A stretch of DNA of 64,000 nt from Cynocephalus volans (lineage: Eukaryota; Chordata; Mammalia; Dermoptera; Cynocephalidae), in NCBI RefSeq assembly GCF_027409185.1, contig NC_084467.1, forward strand, positions 14,994,501 through 15,058,500, read 5' to 3'. Both the position numbers and the translations under genes were made by a program. Under the pieces are notes generated by a model. That model did not search any database and had not been told where the DNA came from. It saw nothing but the letters and a program-made list of their open reading frames with translations. This document shows positions 1-11,060 of the stretch, in pieces (position 1 is the first letter of the stretch; every line of letters starts with the position of its first letter).

Positions 1-724
1 CATAGGTGAGCTTTGTTCCTCTAGGTCACAGGACGGTAAGAGCACTAACAAGAGTCATTATACTTACTTGAACTGGGCACTCAAGGATTTTCATCCAGGA
101 AATGGAATAATGACCAGCATTCCAGACTATTACTTAGAGATTAGCTCAGTGTGTGTGGGGGTGGGGGGGTTGGAGGGGTGGCCTAAAAGGTTACATTTAA
201 CCCTAGAAAGGCAGGAAGTTCCAGCAAAAAGGATGTCATTCTATCCCAGGTTTTTTGGAACTAAAGCACAGCAAGGAAATCAAGTAAACCAAAGGGGAAT
301 TAGAGACATTCACAAAGGGAGGGGCCTTGGGATTAATGGACTCTTTAATTTTTGAATTTCCTGAGGCTTACGGCTAATTAGGCCCCTCAGCCATACTGTA
401 ATGTGATCAAGTTTCCACTGAGTTCACACAGCAGCTGCAGGTGGAAGATGACACAGACATCACCAGAGGGCCCCAGGGACTGCAGACAAGGCCCATGGCA
501 CTTGCTTCCGGCTTGATCCGCACTAATTAGGCACCTCTAATTCCCCAAACAATGGCAAGGATGCCAGCTCTGAAGGCACTGTGTAATCTACTGTGTACAC
601 TCGGGGAGCTCTTTTCTTTCAATACTATGTACTGATAATTTTTTAATTCGATACAGGCATATACACACATATGGCTCAAAGGTGGGGAGAAATGCCATTG
701 AATGCAACTAGCAGACACCTACAT
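1..724. other. single-copy DNA, no gene recognised
   Basis: No repeat family or exon was recognised with confidence. A good minus-strand donor look-alike (GTAAGTAT, read from about 66 down to 59) is present, but the exon it would close from the best acceptor (about 183) has stop codons in all three frames. Confidence 0.4.
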
Positions 725-1240
725 AGACAAAAATATCCAACCTTGCTAACCACAGACACGCAAATGAAAAATGAAGTATTATTCGTTGCTTATTAAATTA
801 GAAATTAAGGGAGGAAAACACCCAGTAGTGACAGGGGCAATAAGCTGGCACTTGCATTGATGGTGGAATTATAAATCAGCATGACACTTCTGGAAAGCAA
901 TTTGGCAGTATTTATCAAGAGCAGTGAAAGTGTTCCTACTTGACACAATAATATTACTCCTGGGAATCCATCCCAGGGAAGAATCCGAACACAGAAAAAA
1001 CTGCATACAGGACCCCAGTCACAGGAGCATTGTTTATAATGGAAAAAACTGGAAGCAACATAAAGGTCAGACATCAGGAGGTTACCACACTGTTTGATCT
1101 TCTCTAAGGAGTACTGAGCAGCCACTAAGGAATGACGGTTATGAAGACTTACTAATAATGTGGGGAAAGTCTTAGGTCACGTTAATTTTTAAAAAGGAAG
1201 ATAAATAATTACATGTAGCCAATGACTACAACAAATCAAA
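725..1240 (+). mobile_element. old L1 3' fragment
   Basis: The text matches the distal part of mammalian L1: a segment about a small primer-like 'ggaattataaatcagcatga' stretch, then 'ggaaagcaatttggcagta' and 'cattgtttataatgg'. These are hallmarks of L1M-type 3' ends on the plus strand. It is truncated and diverged, with no open ORF. Confidence 0.7.
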
Positions 1241-1249
1241 AAATAAGCA

Positions 1250-1845
1250 TTTGTCTTTATTCTATACCACCACCACTCTTTATATAAAGAGCACATGTGG
1301 GCACATAATCAGTCCAAAAGCCAGTCCTTAAAATTCTGTATTCCAAAAAGAGAAATCCTTCTAAGAGGATGTGAAACAGCTGACAGATAAAAAGTGGCCC
1401 ATGAAATTCAGTTTCGCCATATTTACGGCCGATTCCAAAAGACACGGGCAGGCTCTCCACTTACTTCTAGGTGGAGATGGCACCTCTATACATTCAAAGG
1501 GCAGAAACCCTTCCCCAAGTCAGGAAAGCCAGGAGGGTGTGGTGGGGAAAGTTCTATCGCTACTGGATTTTCCCTCTCACTTCTGCCTTCCCTTCCAAAG
1601 GCCGCCTCCATCTTCAACCAGGTCCCACTTTCCCAGGCCAGCATCTTAAGAGGGTGTTCACTTCCCTTTCTTGGCCTCAGGACAAAGCTAATTTTATTCA
1701 AAGAAGTACCCCGATTCTCGGTGCCCACAAAAAAGGGATTAGAAGGATAGGAAGGCACATTGTGAAAAGAAGAGGTTGAATAACCATCTGTATGGGTGCA
1801 ACCATTTAAAATAAGTAGCTGATGCACAGAAAATATCTATGAAAA
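1250..1845. other. single-copy DNA, no gene recognised
   Basis: Several overlapping frames of 90-118 codons are open on both strands around 1371-1827. They lack splice sites or recognisable protein sequence, and I read them as chance ORFs. Confidence 0.4.
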
Positions 1846-2241
1846 TGCAGGATGAGTACCCCTAATCCGAAATACTCCAAAATCCAAAGCTTTCTGAGTA
1901 CCAGCATGACACTCAAAGGAAATGCTCATTGCAGCGTTTGGGATTAGGGATACTCATCTGATACATACTCTGCAAATATTCCAAAACTCGAAAAAATCTG
2001 AAATCCAAAACACTTGTGGTCGGGCCGGCCCGTGGCTCACTCGGGAGAGTGCGGTGCTGATAACACCAAGGCCCCGGGTTCGGATCCCATATAGGGATGG
2101 CCGGTTCGCTCACTGGCTGAGCGTGGTGCTGACAACACCAAGTCAAGGGTTAAGATCCCCTTACCGGTCATCTTTTAAAAAAAAAAAAAAAAAAAAATCA
2201 CTTGTGGTCCAAGCATTTTGAGTAAGGGATATTTGACCTGT
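1846..2241. mobile_element. Tigger-type DNA transposon remnant (interrupted)
   Basis: The two ends form imperfect inverted repeats: 'gagtacccctaatccgaaat' at the left, and at the right end the reverse complement of a 'caaatatcccttactcaaaatg'-like sequence. The interior 'tccaaaatccaaagctttct' and 'ggaaatgctcattgcagc' is typical of short non-autonomous pogo/Tigger elements of mammals (MER2-like). A CYN SINE splits its right half. Confidence 0.7.
2022..2197 (+). mobile_element. CYN-type tRNA-Ile SINE, dimer
   Basis: Two tRNA-like units lie in tandem, each with a 'ggtgctgataacaccaag' or 'ggtgctgacaacaccaag' anticodon-arm segment, the first also with a 'ggttcggatcc' B-box-like motif. An A-tail of about 20 follows. 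The duplication 'cacttgtggtc' flanks it (2011-2021 and 2199-2209), so this is an intact retroposition event into the Tigger element. Confidence 0.85.
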
Positions 2242-2775
2242 ACGTATATCAAACGCTGTGCAATACCTCTGGGGAGAGAATTGGGGAGTGAGGGGGCTCA
2301 TTTTCCAAGTTACACATTTCTATGTTGTTTAAAAAGAATAAGTATTACTTTCACGGTCAGAAAAACAATAGAGATCGAAGTATCTTTAAAGAGCAAAACT
2401 GGGAGACCTGCTTTGATTGATTGATTTTTAAAACCTCCTACCACTTTTTGCTCACCTCCCTGCCCCTAATTCTCAGTTCCCAAGTGGCAGAATTTCTTCA
2501 TCCAAAAAGGGAAAAGGGGTTGGAAAAAAGAAATACCACTTCCCGGGCCACCTCCACGAGGCCATCGCTGCTGGGAGCTCCATCTGCATCATTTACCTCC
2601 TGCTCCGCTGACTAAGAGCACCACTCCTTTCAGAACAGCTACTATGGCTATCTGCGGGTGGCCAAGGACTATTGCCAAAGACCCACTAACTGACACAGGA
2701 TGTCTACTGAGTTCTGAATTTGTATAAGCACATTATTTGACTAGCGTTATTGTTTATTTGTCTGTTTTGGGGGGG
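2242..2775. other. single-copy DNA, no gene recognised
   Basis: No gene or clear repeat is seen. Short open frames at 2218-2615 are without recognisable protein content. Confidence 0.4.
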
Positions 2776-2868
2776 TTTTTTTTGGTGGCTGCTAGGTATG
2801 GAGATCCCAACCTCTGACCTTGGTGTTATAAGGTGGGACTCTAACCAACTGAGCTAACTGGCCAGCCC
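2776..2868 (-). mobile_element. CYN-type SINE, monomer
   Basis: The minus strand reads as one tRNA-Ile-like unit: on the plus strand 'aaccaactgagctaactggc' is the reversed A-box end, and a T-run at 2776-2782 is the reversed A-tail. It is single-unit and diverged. Confidence 0.75.
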
Positions 2869-2879
2869 TTGATATGTAT

Positions 2880-3555
2880 TATTGACCAACCCAGTCATCT
2901 CTGGAGAGGGGCACCAGGAGTCACATTGGCCAGGTTTTTCACTCTCTTCAATCCCATAAGGCAAGAAGGCAGAGCTTTCTCTTATTCACTGCTGGGCCCC
3001 AGCTAACGGATGTGAGAATGAATCCTCACAGGCTCAGAGGCGAAGTGACTGGCAAAGTTCACCCAGCCAGCAAGCAGATGTTGGAGTCAACTGTCAGGCT
3101 CCAAACTGGCAAGCCTTACTACGGGTCTCTACTGTTTTATGGCACACAGGGAAATCACGTGGGAACAAGCTCTGCCTCTTCCCCCTCCCCCAGACCATTG
3201 CCGTTCCCTGGAGTCCAGCAGAAGCCAACCTTCACCTGGCCTGAGCTCAACATGGGCAGCCAGAGGGTATTCCAGTCAGAGTGTGTTTCAAGGAAGCAGG
3301 CCTTTCATGGATATGCACAGAGGGGGTGACCTTGCCAGATGAGATGGCCTCCACGCATGCCACCTGCTCACCTCCCTCCTAAATCTTAAATCCTCAGGGC
3401 CACTGACCCCCTACTTGAGCACTAGGGTAAAGTCCACTTTTTAAAAAACCCGATTGAACTTCTACCTAAGAGTTTTAAATGTTTAAAGAAACAAAATCTA
3501 TTTTTTAAATCGGCATTGCATAAATAAAGACTTCACTGACCATAAGCTTACAATG
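2880..3555. other. single-copy DNA, no gene recognised
   Basis: Contains 105-codon and 67-codon plus-strand frames (3012-3329, 3139-3342) that overlap each other and resemble no protein I know. They are probably chance ORFs. Confidence 0.4.
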
Positions 3556-3564
3556 AGGCAGACC

Positions 3565-3790
3565 TGAGCAGGAACCCAAACTCTATGGTTAACCAGCAAC
3601 GTAACTAAAGGCAAGTTACTTAACTCTGATGAGCCTCAATTTTCTCATCTATAAAACTAGGTTGATAACACTTAGCTCATTGGGATGAATGAAGATTAAA
3701 TTGTTACATTTAAATGAGATAATGCCTTTATTTAATGTCCTGAATACTACTCCTGGCACACAAGGCATTCAATAAATAAGTGCTATTACT
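3565..3790 (+). mobile_element. MIR SINE
   Basis: Shows the MIR order on the plus strand: 'ggcaagttacttaactctga', 'cctcaattttctcatctata', then 'ctcctggcacacaaggcatt' and 'caataaataagtgcta'. It is an ancient tRNA-derived SINE. Confidence 0.8.
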
Positions 3791-3829
3791 ATGAATTCCA
3801 TTAAAGACAGAATCATAAAAATGACTGCA

Positions 3830-4106
3830 CAAGAAGGGACTTTAAAAAGCCTATCTAGGGGGCCAGCCTGTGGCTCACTTGAGAGAGTTTGGTGCTGATA
3901 ACACCAAGGCCACAGGTTCGGATCCATATATAGGGATGGCTGGTTAGCTCATTTGGGAGAGTGTGGTGCTGACAACACCAAGTCAAGGGTTAAGATCCCC
4001 TTACCGGTCATCTTTTATTAAAAAAAGAAAAAAGAAAAAAAAAAAAAAGCCTATCTAGTCCAAGAAGGGACTTTAAAAAGTCCTATCTAGTCCAAGCCTA
4101 TCTAGT
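3830..4106 (+). repeat. short local duplication around a SINE
   Basis: 'caagaagggactttaaaaag' followed by 'cctatctag' (or with one extra t) occurs before the SINE (3830-3858) and again after it (4061-4090), with further 'cctatctag' copies at 4050 and 4097. The post-SINE copy is additional to the SINE target-site duplication. Confidence 0.7.
3859..4043 (+). mobile_element. CYN-type SINE, dimer
   Basis: Two tRNA-Ile-like units ('ggtgctgataacaccaag' then 'ggtgctgacaacaccaag') end in an A-rich tail of about 30 bases. Flanked by 'aaaaagcctatctag' at 3844-3858 and 4044-4058. The insertion lies within a locally duplicated sequence. Confidence 0.85.
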
Positions 4107-4334
4107 CTCATTACGGATGGAGAAACTGAGGCCCAGGGAGGGTAAATATGACAGAAAACTTATTATCCAATACAGCATTTACTATAGTGCCTTATAAATA
4201 GTAAGTACACAGTAAGTATACTGAATAAATACCACACATAAAACAACATATTCACCTAATCGACTTAAAAGTAATTTAAAACAATTCAGTTTAATGGTAC
4301 TCCCTATGGCCCATATCTAGAATAATTTTTTAAA

Positions 4335-4615
4335 TTAAAGAAAATTCCTCAGTGGGAGTCAACATTCATCTGGACTTTGCGCTGCTCAAGATGGTAGCCA
4401 TTAGCCACATGTGGTTATTTAAATTTAACTCAGTTAAAATTAAACTAAATATTCAGTTCCTCAGTCACACTAGTCACGTCTCAAGTGCTCCAGAGCCCCA
4501 TGTAGCAAGTGTCTACTGGACAGCACAGAGAACACTTCCATCATCACGGAAAGTTCCAGCAGACAGCACAGCTGCAGGAGAAAACACATCACTAAACAAG
4601 GTGTAATTTCTGTCC
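4335..4615. mobile_element. hAT-type short DNA transposon remnant
   Basis: 'agccattagccacatgtggt', 'cagttcctcagtcacact' and 'tctactggacagcacagag' are the landmarks of a mammalian hAT/Charlie-group non-autonomous element. Related copies occur at 39585-39795 and 45715-45995. Confidence 0.6.
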
Positions 4616-4685
4616 TTAAACAATAGATTTGATTTCCTAAAGCCTACCATCTGTTAATAGCACTACAAGAAGGAAAAGAACTCAC

Positions 4686-4769
4686 CAGTCCTTCCTCCTT
4701 TATGCAAATCTGCACATGCTTGTCAAGTCCCATTTCCCTCAAAAAGTTCAAAACAGTATATACAAGGGT
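4686..4769 (-). other. candidate coding exon (unassigned)
   Basis: On the minus strand a pyrimidine-rich tract ends in AATAG (acceptor 4770-4771), followed by 84 bases open in one frame (28 codons, phase 0 at both ends, including LREMGLDKHVQICIKEEG) and a GTGAGT donor. It overlaps no repeat I recognise. It would lie about 16 kb downstream of the minus-strand ATG in the CpG island, whose donor is also phase 0. I do not recognise the protein. About a quarter of random 84-base frames are open, so openness is not proof; this could be a pseudo-exon. Confidence 0.25.
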
Positions 4770-5435
4770 CTATTGGGGTTTAGAAGGCAATGGGGACTGA
4801 GGGCGGATGAAAGTAAATAGGACCTTAATAACATGTGTTCTGTGCAAACACACAGCTTCCGCTGCTATTCTCCACGTGGGCAACCTGAGCGTTCTTCAAC
4901 AAAGGCCAGTGACCCACTGCCAAGTTTCATTTACATAAAAGCACCATAAAAGACTGGTGATTTTGCAACAGGATGGGATTTCTTAGAAGTCAGTCAACAA
5001 GCTAATTTCCTTTACAGCTGAATTCTGATGCCAAAATACTCTTGTGACCCCACCTAAGCCCAGCATAGCCTCATACTCGCCCCCATTAACAGTCAAGATA
5101 GCAAATGCCTCTGTCAGATGGAGCATAACCCAGGGAGTAAGCCTTGCTGCCAGGAAACAGTGGCCACCATACCTACCTCCACCACCTTCCTCTGAGGTCC
5201 CAGCAAGCTGGCACCCCCTCCAGGATCTAGGAAGGCCACTCAGCACCCTTAGCTCATGGGACAATAGGACACATGACCAAGTTAAAGACTTCATCTGTGT
5301 CTTCTCATCAAAGAACACAGGGTGCAGAAGCATGTGTATGATATTGCACCCACCATGTAAAAAAAAGGGGGGGAGGGGGTAAAATATATTTATTTGCTTG
5401 TTATGTCTAAAGAAATGAGAAAAGAAAAAAATACA
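4770..5435. other. single-copy DNA, no gene recognised
   Basis: Open frames of 112-116 codons occur on both strands over the same stretch (4983-5382). Mutual overlap and lack of recognisable motifs argue that they are chance ORFs. Confidence 0.4.
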
Positions 5436-5439
5436 GGTT

Positions 5440-5935
5440 CACACAAAAACTTATTCATGAAAATTTAAAGCGGAATTATTCACAACATCCACAAACTGGA
5501 AACAACTCAAATGTTTATCAACTGGTAAATGGACGAACATGCACCAACTGGTAAGTGGTACACCTGTATCATGGAATACTACAGAATACTATACAGCAAG
5601 AAAAAGAAACAAAATATTAACACATGCAACATGAATGGATCTCAAATCATGCTATGTGAAAGAAGCACAGAAAACTACATACTACGATTCCATTTACATA
5701 AAATCATAGAAAAGGCAAAACCACACTGAAAAGCAGATCAGTGGTTGCCTAGAAACAGGGATGCGGGAAGGGGAGCAAGGACACGGGGAGACTTTTTAGG
5801 GTGAGGGAACTGTTCTGTAACTTGACTGTGGTGGCGGCTACATGATTACTGCCCAAACCTGTCAAATGTACTCTTAAAACCAATGAATTTTATTGTATGT
5901 AAATAATACCTTGATAAACAAAACAAAGAAAGAGA
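5440..5935 (+). mobile_element. L1 3' fragment
   Basis: Plus-strand text runs through 'cacaactggaaacaactcaa'-like sequence, 'tggaatactacagaatacta', 'catgaatggatctcaaat' and 'cagtggttgcctagaaaca', ending in 'aataataccttgataaac'. This is the distal ORF2/3' UTR of an old L1M subfamily. Confidence 0.8.
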
Positions 5936-5997
5936 CTGGCATATGAGGGACAGGGCAAGAACACGAGATTTTTTTCATTATAAACAGTGTTTTATGT

Positions 5998-6334
5998 ATG
6001 CCGTGGCCTGAATGTTGGTGTCCCCCCAAAATTCATATGTTAAAACAATCCCCCGTACAATAGTTAAGAGGTGAGGCCTTTGGGAGGTGATTAGGTCATG
6101 AGGGCTCCACTCTCATAAAAGAGGCCCAAGGGAGCCGGCTAGGCCCTTCCATGTGAGGACACAGCGACAAGGTGCCATCTAGGAACCAGAAAGCAAACAC
6201 TCGCCAGTCACTGAATCTGCCAGTGCCTTGATCTTGGACTTCCCAGCCTCCAGAACTGTAAGCAAAAAATTCTATCGTTTATAAGTTATCCAGTCTAAGG
6301 TATTTTGTTACAGCAGCCCAAATGGACTGAAACA
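5998..6334 (+). mobile_element. MLT1A-like MaLR LTR
   Basis: Carries the MLT1 landmarks in order: 'ggcctgaatgttggtgtccc', 'gtgaggcctttgggaggtga', 'cacagcgacaaggtgccatc', 'gatcttggacttcccagcct' and 'ggtattttgttacagcagcc'. A solo LTR in plus orientation. Confidence 0.8.
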
Positions 6335-6599
6335 ATTTATATATTTTTATTTTTGAAACTTGTGACTCTTGCCTATTCCAAAATTGAGCTACAATTCTTG
6401 TAAAGCTAACTGCAGAAGAGGCTTTGTGCCCGGGGGCTGTGTGGTCCGATGCTGGGTAGGTTACAGGCATGAAAAGCTTAAAGAGGGTGAGGGGAATGGA
6501 AAGGCTCTATATCCAATTCGAGTCAAATGGAGAAAACCATCTATCTCCTTTCCTCCCAGAAGCCAGCACTCCCTGTCTGGCCTCTTGGCATCATGTTAG

Positions 6600-6760
6600 A
6601 CAAACAACAGCTACCATTTATTGAGCACTTATTTTGTCCCAGGTGCTACTACTCATCTGACATGTATTATCTCATCAATAATGATAAAAACACCACCACA
6701 TATGGAACCCTAACTACATGCTAGATATAATGACAAGCATCTTACCTGCTTTATTTTGGG
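6600..6760 (-). mobile_element. MIR fragment
   Basis: 'ccatttattgagcacttatt' followed by 'gacatgtattatctcatcaa' is the reverse complement of the MIR 3' half. Confidence 0.65.
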
Positions 6761-7129
6761 GAGGAGATAAAGGGGGGAGCCTGATCCCTGTAAGTATTTG
6801 ACATGTACTTTGCTAGTAAATAAGTTAATTTCTCTCAAAGGACTTGAGTATTTTGGGAGTCACTTTCTTGCTGTCTTAACACAGGCACATGCTCCTGTCT
6901 CTTGGAGTGGGTCTGTTGCTAGCGGTCATGAGGACCTTAGTGTCCCTGGTGACTTTAGATGTGGATTCCACTCTTAGGCCTTATAGGGGTGGGATGAGCG
7001 CAGCAGCTCTCGAGAGCCTAGCATTTGATGCTGCTGGGAAAAAGATGTGGGGAAGCAGAACAGGTTTAAATCATTGTCAGTTCTCCTGAACCTGCCAGGC
7101 TCTCCTGGGCTTCTGAGATTTGGCACGTA

Positions 7130-7445
7130 CTGTTCTCTCTGCCTGCCATGTCTGTATGCCCACCCCTTGTTCTCCTAGCAAATGAGTCTGCCCATCTCAC
7201 CTCCAGCAAAACACCTGTCCCCTGGAACCCCTGCCTTGATTCTCCTCAGCCAGACGCCTCCTTTGCTGCACTGCCACAGTTGGCCACAACCCTTTACAGT
7301 GATTATCTGCCATTCTATGGCTTCATCTGTCAGACTGTCCCTACTCGAATGGTCTCCTTGTAGCTATGGAAAGTATCTTTTTATGCCCACCCCCAAGATG
7401 GGCACAAAGTATTGCTAAGCGTTTGTTGGGATGAATGGATGGACA
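7130..7445 (+). mobile_element. L2 3' end
   Basis: Reads like the distal L2: a C/T-rich coding tail, then 'tctccttgtagctatggaaa' and 'ttgttgggatgaatggatgg' at the end. Old and without ORF. Confidence 0.55.
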
Positions 7446-7449
7446 GGTA

Positions 7450-8155
7450 GAGGGATGTGAAGACAACAGTAGTCAGAGGAAGTCGGTGGTGGTGGGAGGG
7501 AGCTAGACCCTGGAAGGTGAGTGGGATGGACACAGGTAGAGGAACAGGGCAAAAAGGCCAGAGCCAGGAACGAGGTCAGAATGAGGATTTCCGGTGGACC
7601 AGAAAGAAGCATCTTTTATACCAGTAGTGATGTGTTTATTTCAATGTGTACTTTCTATTTATGGCAATTGATATTGGCTTTTCATTCATGGTAATGACGT
7701 TTCCTTCCTAAGTAATTTAAGTTAAAAAGTGAGGCAATTTAAAGAAAAATTAATAAATAACAGTTCTGGCACAGAGATGGATATGGCAAAAATCATGAAG
7801 GCTAACCTTAGAACAGGGCATTTTTGCAGGAAGGGAGCCAGATTGAGGAAGTGAAGCTTGTTAGGCAGGGAAGACGAGGTCAGCTAGGGGGCCCTGGAGG
7901 ACAGGCAGTGAGGCCGCAGCTACTAAGAGGACAACTGTCAAAGCAAAGTGACCAGGAAGAACATGCGGCGAGAAAGACGCTAGCTGCCCTCAGCCCTACA
8001 ATCGCACTCCTGAAGATTTATCTGAAGGAAGTGACTCGAAAGAAGGAAAAAAATAAAGATGTCCACTGCAATAAGCAGAGAGCACAGTCAAGGGCTTATG
8101 AACGGCTTACTTATTCAGTCCTCACAGCAACCCATGAGGTCCTAACAGGAACATT
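7450..8155. other. mostly single-copy DNA
   Basis: A short purine-rich section and part of a 184-codon frame (7824-8378). The frame runs on into L1-like sequence and is not a recognisable gene. Confidence 0.4.
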
Positions 8156-8159
8156 TCAC

Positions 8160-8400
8160 AGAGCCATGAGCATAGGACAGACTGACTTCCTATTTCGCTT
8201 CACTCAACACTGCCACAGACATTTTCCGTACCACTACATGGTCCTTGCAATTCACGTTTTGATGGCAGACTCCATTCCATTGCACAGATGTGCCACCTTT
8301 TCCAACTTATGGTTGGACATCCACTTTCTCCAGAGCCCTGTTCCTGCAGTTCATGTCTCCTATGTACACCGTGACTAAACAGGAGCTATGGATCAAAGTC
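8160..8400 (-). mobile_element. L1 fragment
   Basis: 'ccattgcacagatgtgccac' and 'atccactttctccagagccc' on the plus strand are typical of old L1 3' ends read in reverse. Low identity. Confidence 0.4.
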
Positions 8401-8739
8401 ATGTGGGCTGGAATCCAGACCTGTCCCTACATTTTTTCTTTAACTCGGGTCAGTGGCATTCTGGACTGGTCACCCCACCTGCCGTGAAGCTCTCTCGCAA
8501 AGCCATACTGGAAAATGTGGTCTTTCTATGCTTCACTGGAGAAGCATGTTCAAAGACGAGCTTTCCAAACGGGCCTAAGTTTAAGAAAAGACTACTCGGG
8601 TGTAGAATCCAGATGCTAGAGTGTTACAGACACAGGTCCCTCACCCCAGTTGCTCTAGTGGTTTATGGTAGAGCCCTGGGCAAACCACAAGCCCTGTGTA
8701 AGCAGTAAAATTCCATGACATGCAGAGATCAAGGGCAAA

Positions 8740-8930
8740 GGCTTTAAAGTCAGAGAAGCAGGGTTCTTCAGGTCCTAACTCTGCCACTTATTAACAATTT
8801 ACATAAAGTCTCTAAATTTTCATAATTTCTAATTTATATAAAGTCCTAAATTCACATGATCCCATACTTAGGAGGGATAATACATGTAAAATGCTAAGTA
8901 AAGTGGTAGTAACAGATGCTAGTGCCTTTC
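8740..8930 (+). mobile_element. MIR SINE
   Basis: 'tttaaagtcagagaagcagg', 'aactctgccacttattaaca' and 'acatgtaaaatgctaagta' follow MIR order on the plus strand. Confidence 0.65.
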
Positions 8931-8934
8931 TTGC

Positions 8935-10083
8935 CTTATTAACTCTGAGGGCCTGACCAGTGCTTCAGCTGATTTGAAGTCTGGCTGTACTTGTCCAATA
9001 CACAGCCTGTCACCTGAGGCCTGAAAATCATTTTGTTTTTTCTTTTCTTTTCCTTAGAGATTCAGACATGTAATGGAATTCAACTCAATTTTATCAGTTA
9101 ATCCAATGCCTCATAGGAATGCTGGCGTAAGATTCATGCCTCACAAAGCACTTTGAGCTCATCGTATGAAAGTGCAGGACCTGAAGACCCAACACTATAT
9201 TTATATGTTCATGTTCTGCCAATTAGTCATATGATGGGAGGGCCCTTCCTTAGGGGCCATGGCAACCAGTTCTTGTCTGTTATTTCAAGAAATGCTTCCT
9301 CAACAATCAGTATGCACGAAAGAAATACTACAGAATCAAAATAAAAGCAGAATCCTGGGGGGAAATTCCCAGGATGCTTCTGAGTGCTCTGCAACTAGAA
9401 TTCAGAAAGCTCAGAAACCATAGGCCATGAGCACTAAGAGAAAACATCTAGAAAGCCAGTTTTATGGTAGACAAATGCAAAAGGGAATTCTAGCTAGCAG
9501 TTGGATAAATGCCTCTGGAGGGAGTTATTTAAAGCAAGGAATGATGAAATCAGGGTAGTTGAGGAAATGTGAACAGTGGACCTATTTCCAGGAACATCGC
9601 TTAGTGCAAACTAAGATGAAAAGCAACAGAAGCTGCTGTGAACTGGAGACATGGAGATACTACCCATCCGTGAGCTGGTGTGTCATCCACAGCCTAGAGC
9701 TCTAAGCTCTCTGAGGTTAGGGATCTCTTTCAGCACCTATTGATGGCTTGAACCCTGGGTGGATGAACTAATCCTCTGGGTGGTTATGAAGGAAGTCAGC
9801 AGACTGTGGTATTTTCGCTCACTCCTGGCCCCAGGCTGCAGGTGTGACACAGCCAGTGCATGGAGTAAGTTGGTCCTAAGTTTGAACACCAGCTTGGTCA
9901 ATGACAGCCATTATCCCCAAACTATGCTCTATTATTTCAGAGTCAGCCTGGCACACACTGGGAAGAGGAGAAAGGGCAGGGAGGGGCAAAACTATTATAT
10001 AGTACTCAGAGCCTCAAAGCTGATTCCAGCCCCAGACTGGGTTGAAGTTACCATGTGGGAAATGAGGCTCCCCTCCCCCACCT
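8935..10083. other. mostly single-copy DNA, possible L2 end
   Basis: A short L2-like 3' segment may lie at 9690-9770 ('aagctctctgaggttaggga'). The 130-codon frame 9759-10151 runs through it into a SINE and is not a gene. Confidence 0.35.
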
Positions 10084-10171
10084 TATTTTTGGCAGCTGGC
10101 CCATATGGGGATCCGAACCCTTGCCTTTGGTGTTACAACACTGCGCTCTAACCAAGCTAACTGGCCAGCCC
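10084..10171 (-). mobile_element. CYN-type SINE, monomer
   Basis: 'gctctaaccaagctaactgg' and 'atccgaacccttgcctttgg' are a reversed single tRNA-Ile-like unit. 'gaggctccc' is found on both sides (10064-10072 and 10172-10180), consistent with a target-site duplication. Confidence 0.75.
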
Positions 10172-10384
10172 GAGGCTCCCTTTTAAATGAAGAACTGCAA
10201 CTACTACATGCTCATCCTTCCTGCATTTTAAGATGGGCTCCAAGTCATCAAAGCAAAACCAGGGACAGCCATCTAGGAAATACTCCACTTTCAGGTGCAG
10301 AAGTTTAAAACACACTAGAGAACATTTGTTAGAATCATCAACACTTTTCTCAGTGTGTGAAAATGATATCCTTGCACCAGCCTC

Positions 10385-10605
10385 CAGGGTGTATGTGAGG
10401 GCTGCATTTTGGAATCAGGAAGGACTGGGTTTAGAGGCCACCTCTGCCCCTTACTAGCTGTGTGACCTTGTACAAGATAACTTTTAACCTCTCAGGCCTC
10501 CATTTCCATGTCGGCAAAATAGGCGCACAACAAGACTATGAGAATGAATACATGAGATGGTGCCTATAACGTTTAGCACACAGAGGCTGGCCCAGTGCAA
10601 GTCCC
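10385..10605 (+). mobile_element. MIR SINE
   Basis: Nearly complete MIR: 'ccttactagctgtgtgacct', 'cctctcaggcctccatttcc', 'gtttagcacacagaggctgg'. Confidence 0.8.
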
Positions 10606-10879
10606 CTTGCATGGTAAACCCTATAAGCAAATGATCTGAGAGGCCCAAGAGCAAGCACCCTGAACCTGAAAGTCAAGGCCTCTCCTGAGTGTGGTCATTA
10701 CTACCTGCATATTAGATGTACAGTATTACTTGGTACAGGGATTTTTAGACCCAATCCAGGGTGCTCATTTGCATGACAAATGATGGAATTCCTAAAGATA
10801 ATAACAAGCCTGTATAAGTGCCCACATGTAAGGCCTGAGCTACAGCACTTTATGTACACTGTTTTTTTTTTCCCAGCTG

Positions 10880-11060
10880 ACACCTTGATTTCATATATAC
10901 ATTACTCATTTAATCCTCTCAACTATCCCAAAGAGGAGGACAGTACAACATTTTACTGATTAGGAAGCCGAGGCTCAGAGAGATGGAGTTAAAAGCTTGC
11001 ACAGTTTGAGGTTCAAGCTTGCACAGTTCATAAGAAGCCTCGGTGAGATGTGGACCTGGG
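10880..11060 (-). mobile_element. MIR fragment
   Basis: 'tactcatttaatcctctcaa' and 'aggaagccgaggctcagaga' are MIR read in reverse. Confidence 0.65.

Noticed and set aside
67..183. Minus-strand exon closed by a near-perfect GTAAGTAT donor and opened by a good acceptor
   Set aside because: All three frames contain stop codons; could only be non-coding.
2022..2197. tRNA-like sequences with A- and B-box-like motifs, possible tRNA genes
   Set aside because: They occur as diverged single or double units with A-tails and target duplications, so they are SINEs and not functional tRNA genes.
6694..6800. Minus-strand CAG|GTAAGA donor with an upstream TTACAG acceptor giving a 46-base open segment
   Set aside because: The donor lies in MIR-derived sequence and the acceptor lacks a pyrimidine tract.
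7824..8378. 184-codon plus-strand ORF
   Set aside because: Its second half runs through L1-like reversed sequence, and no protein similarity was recognised.
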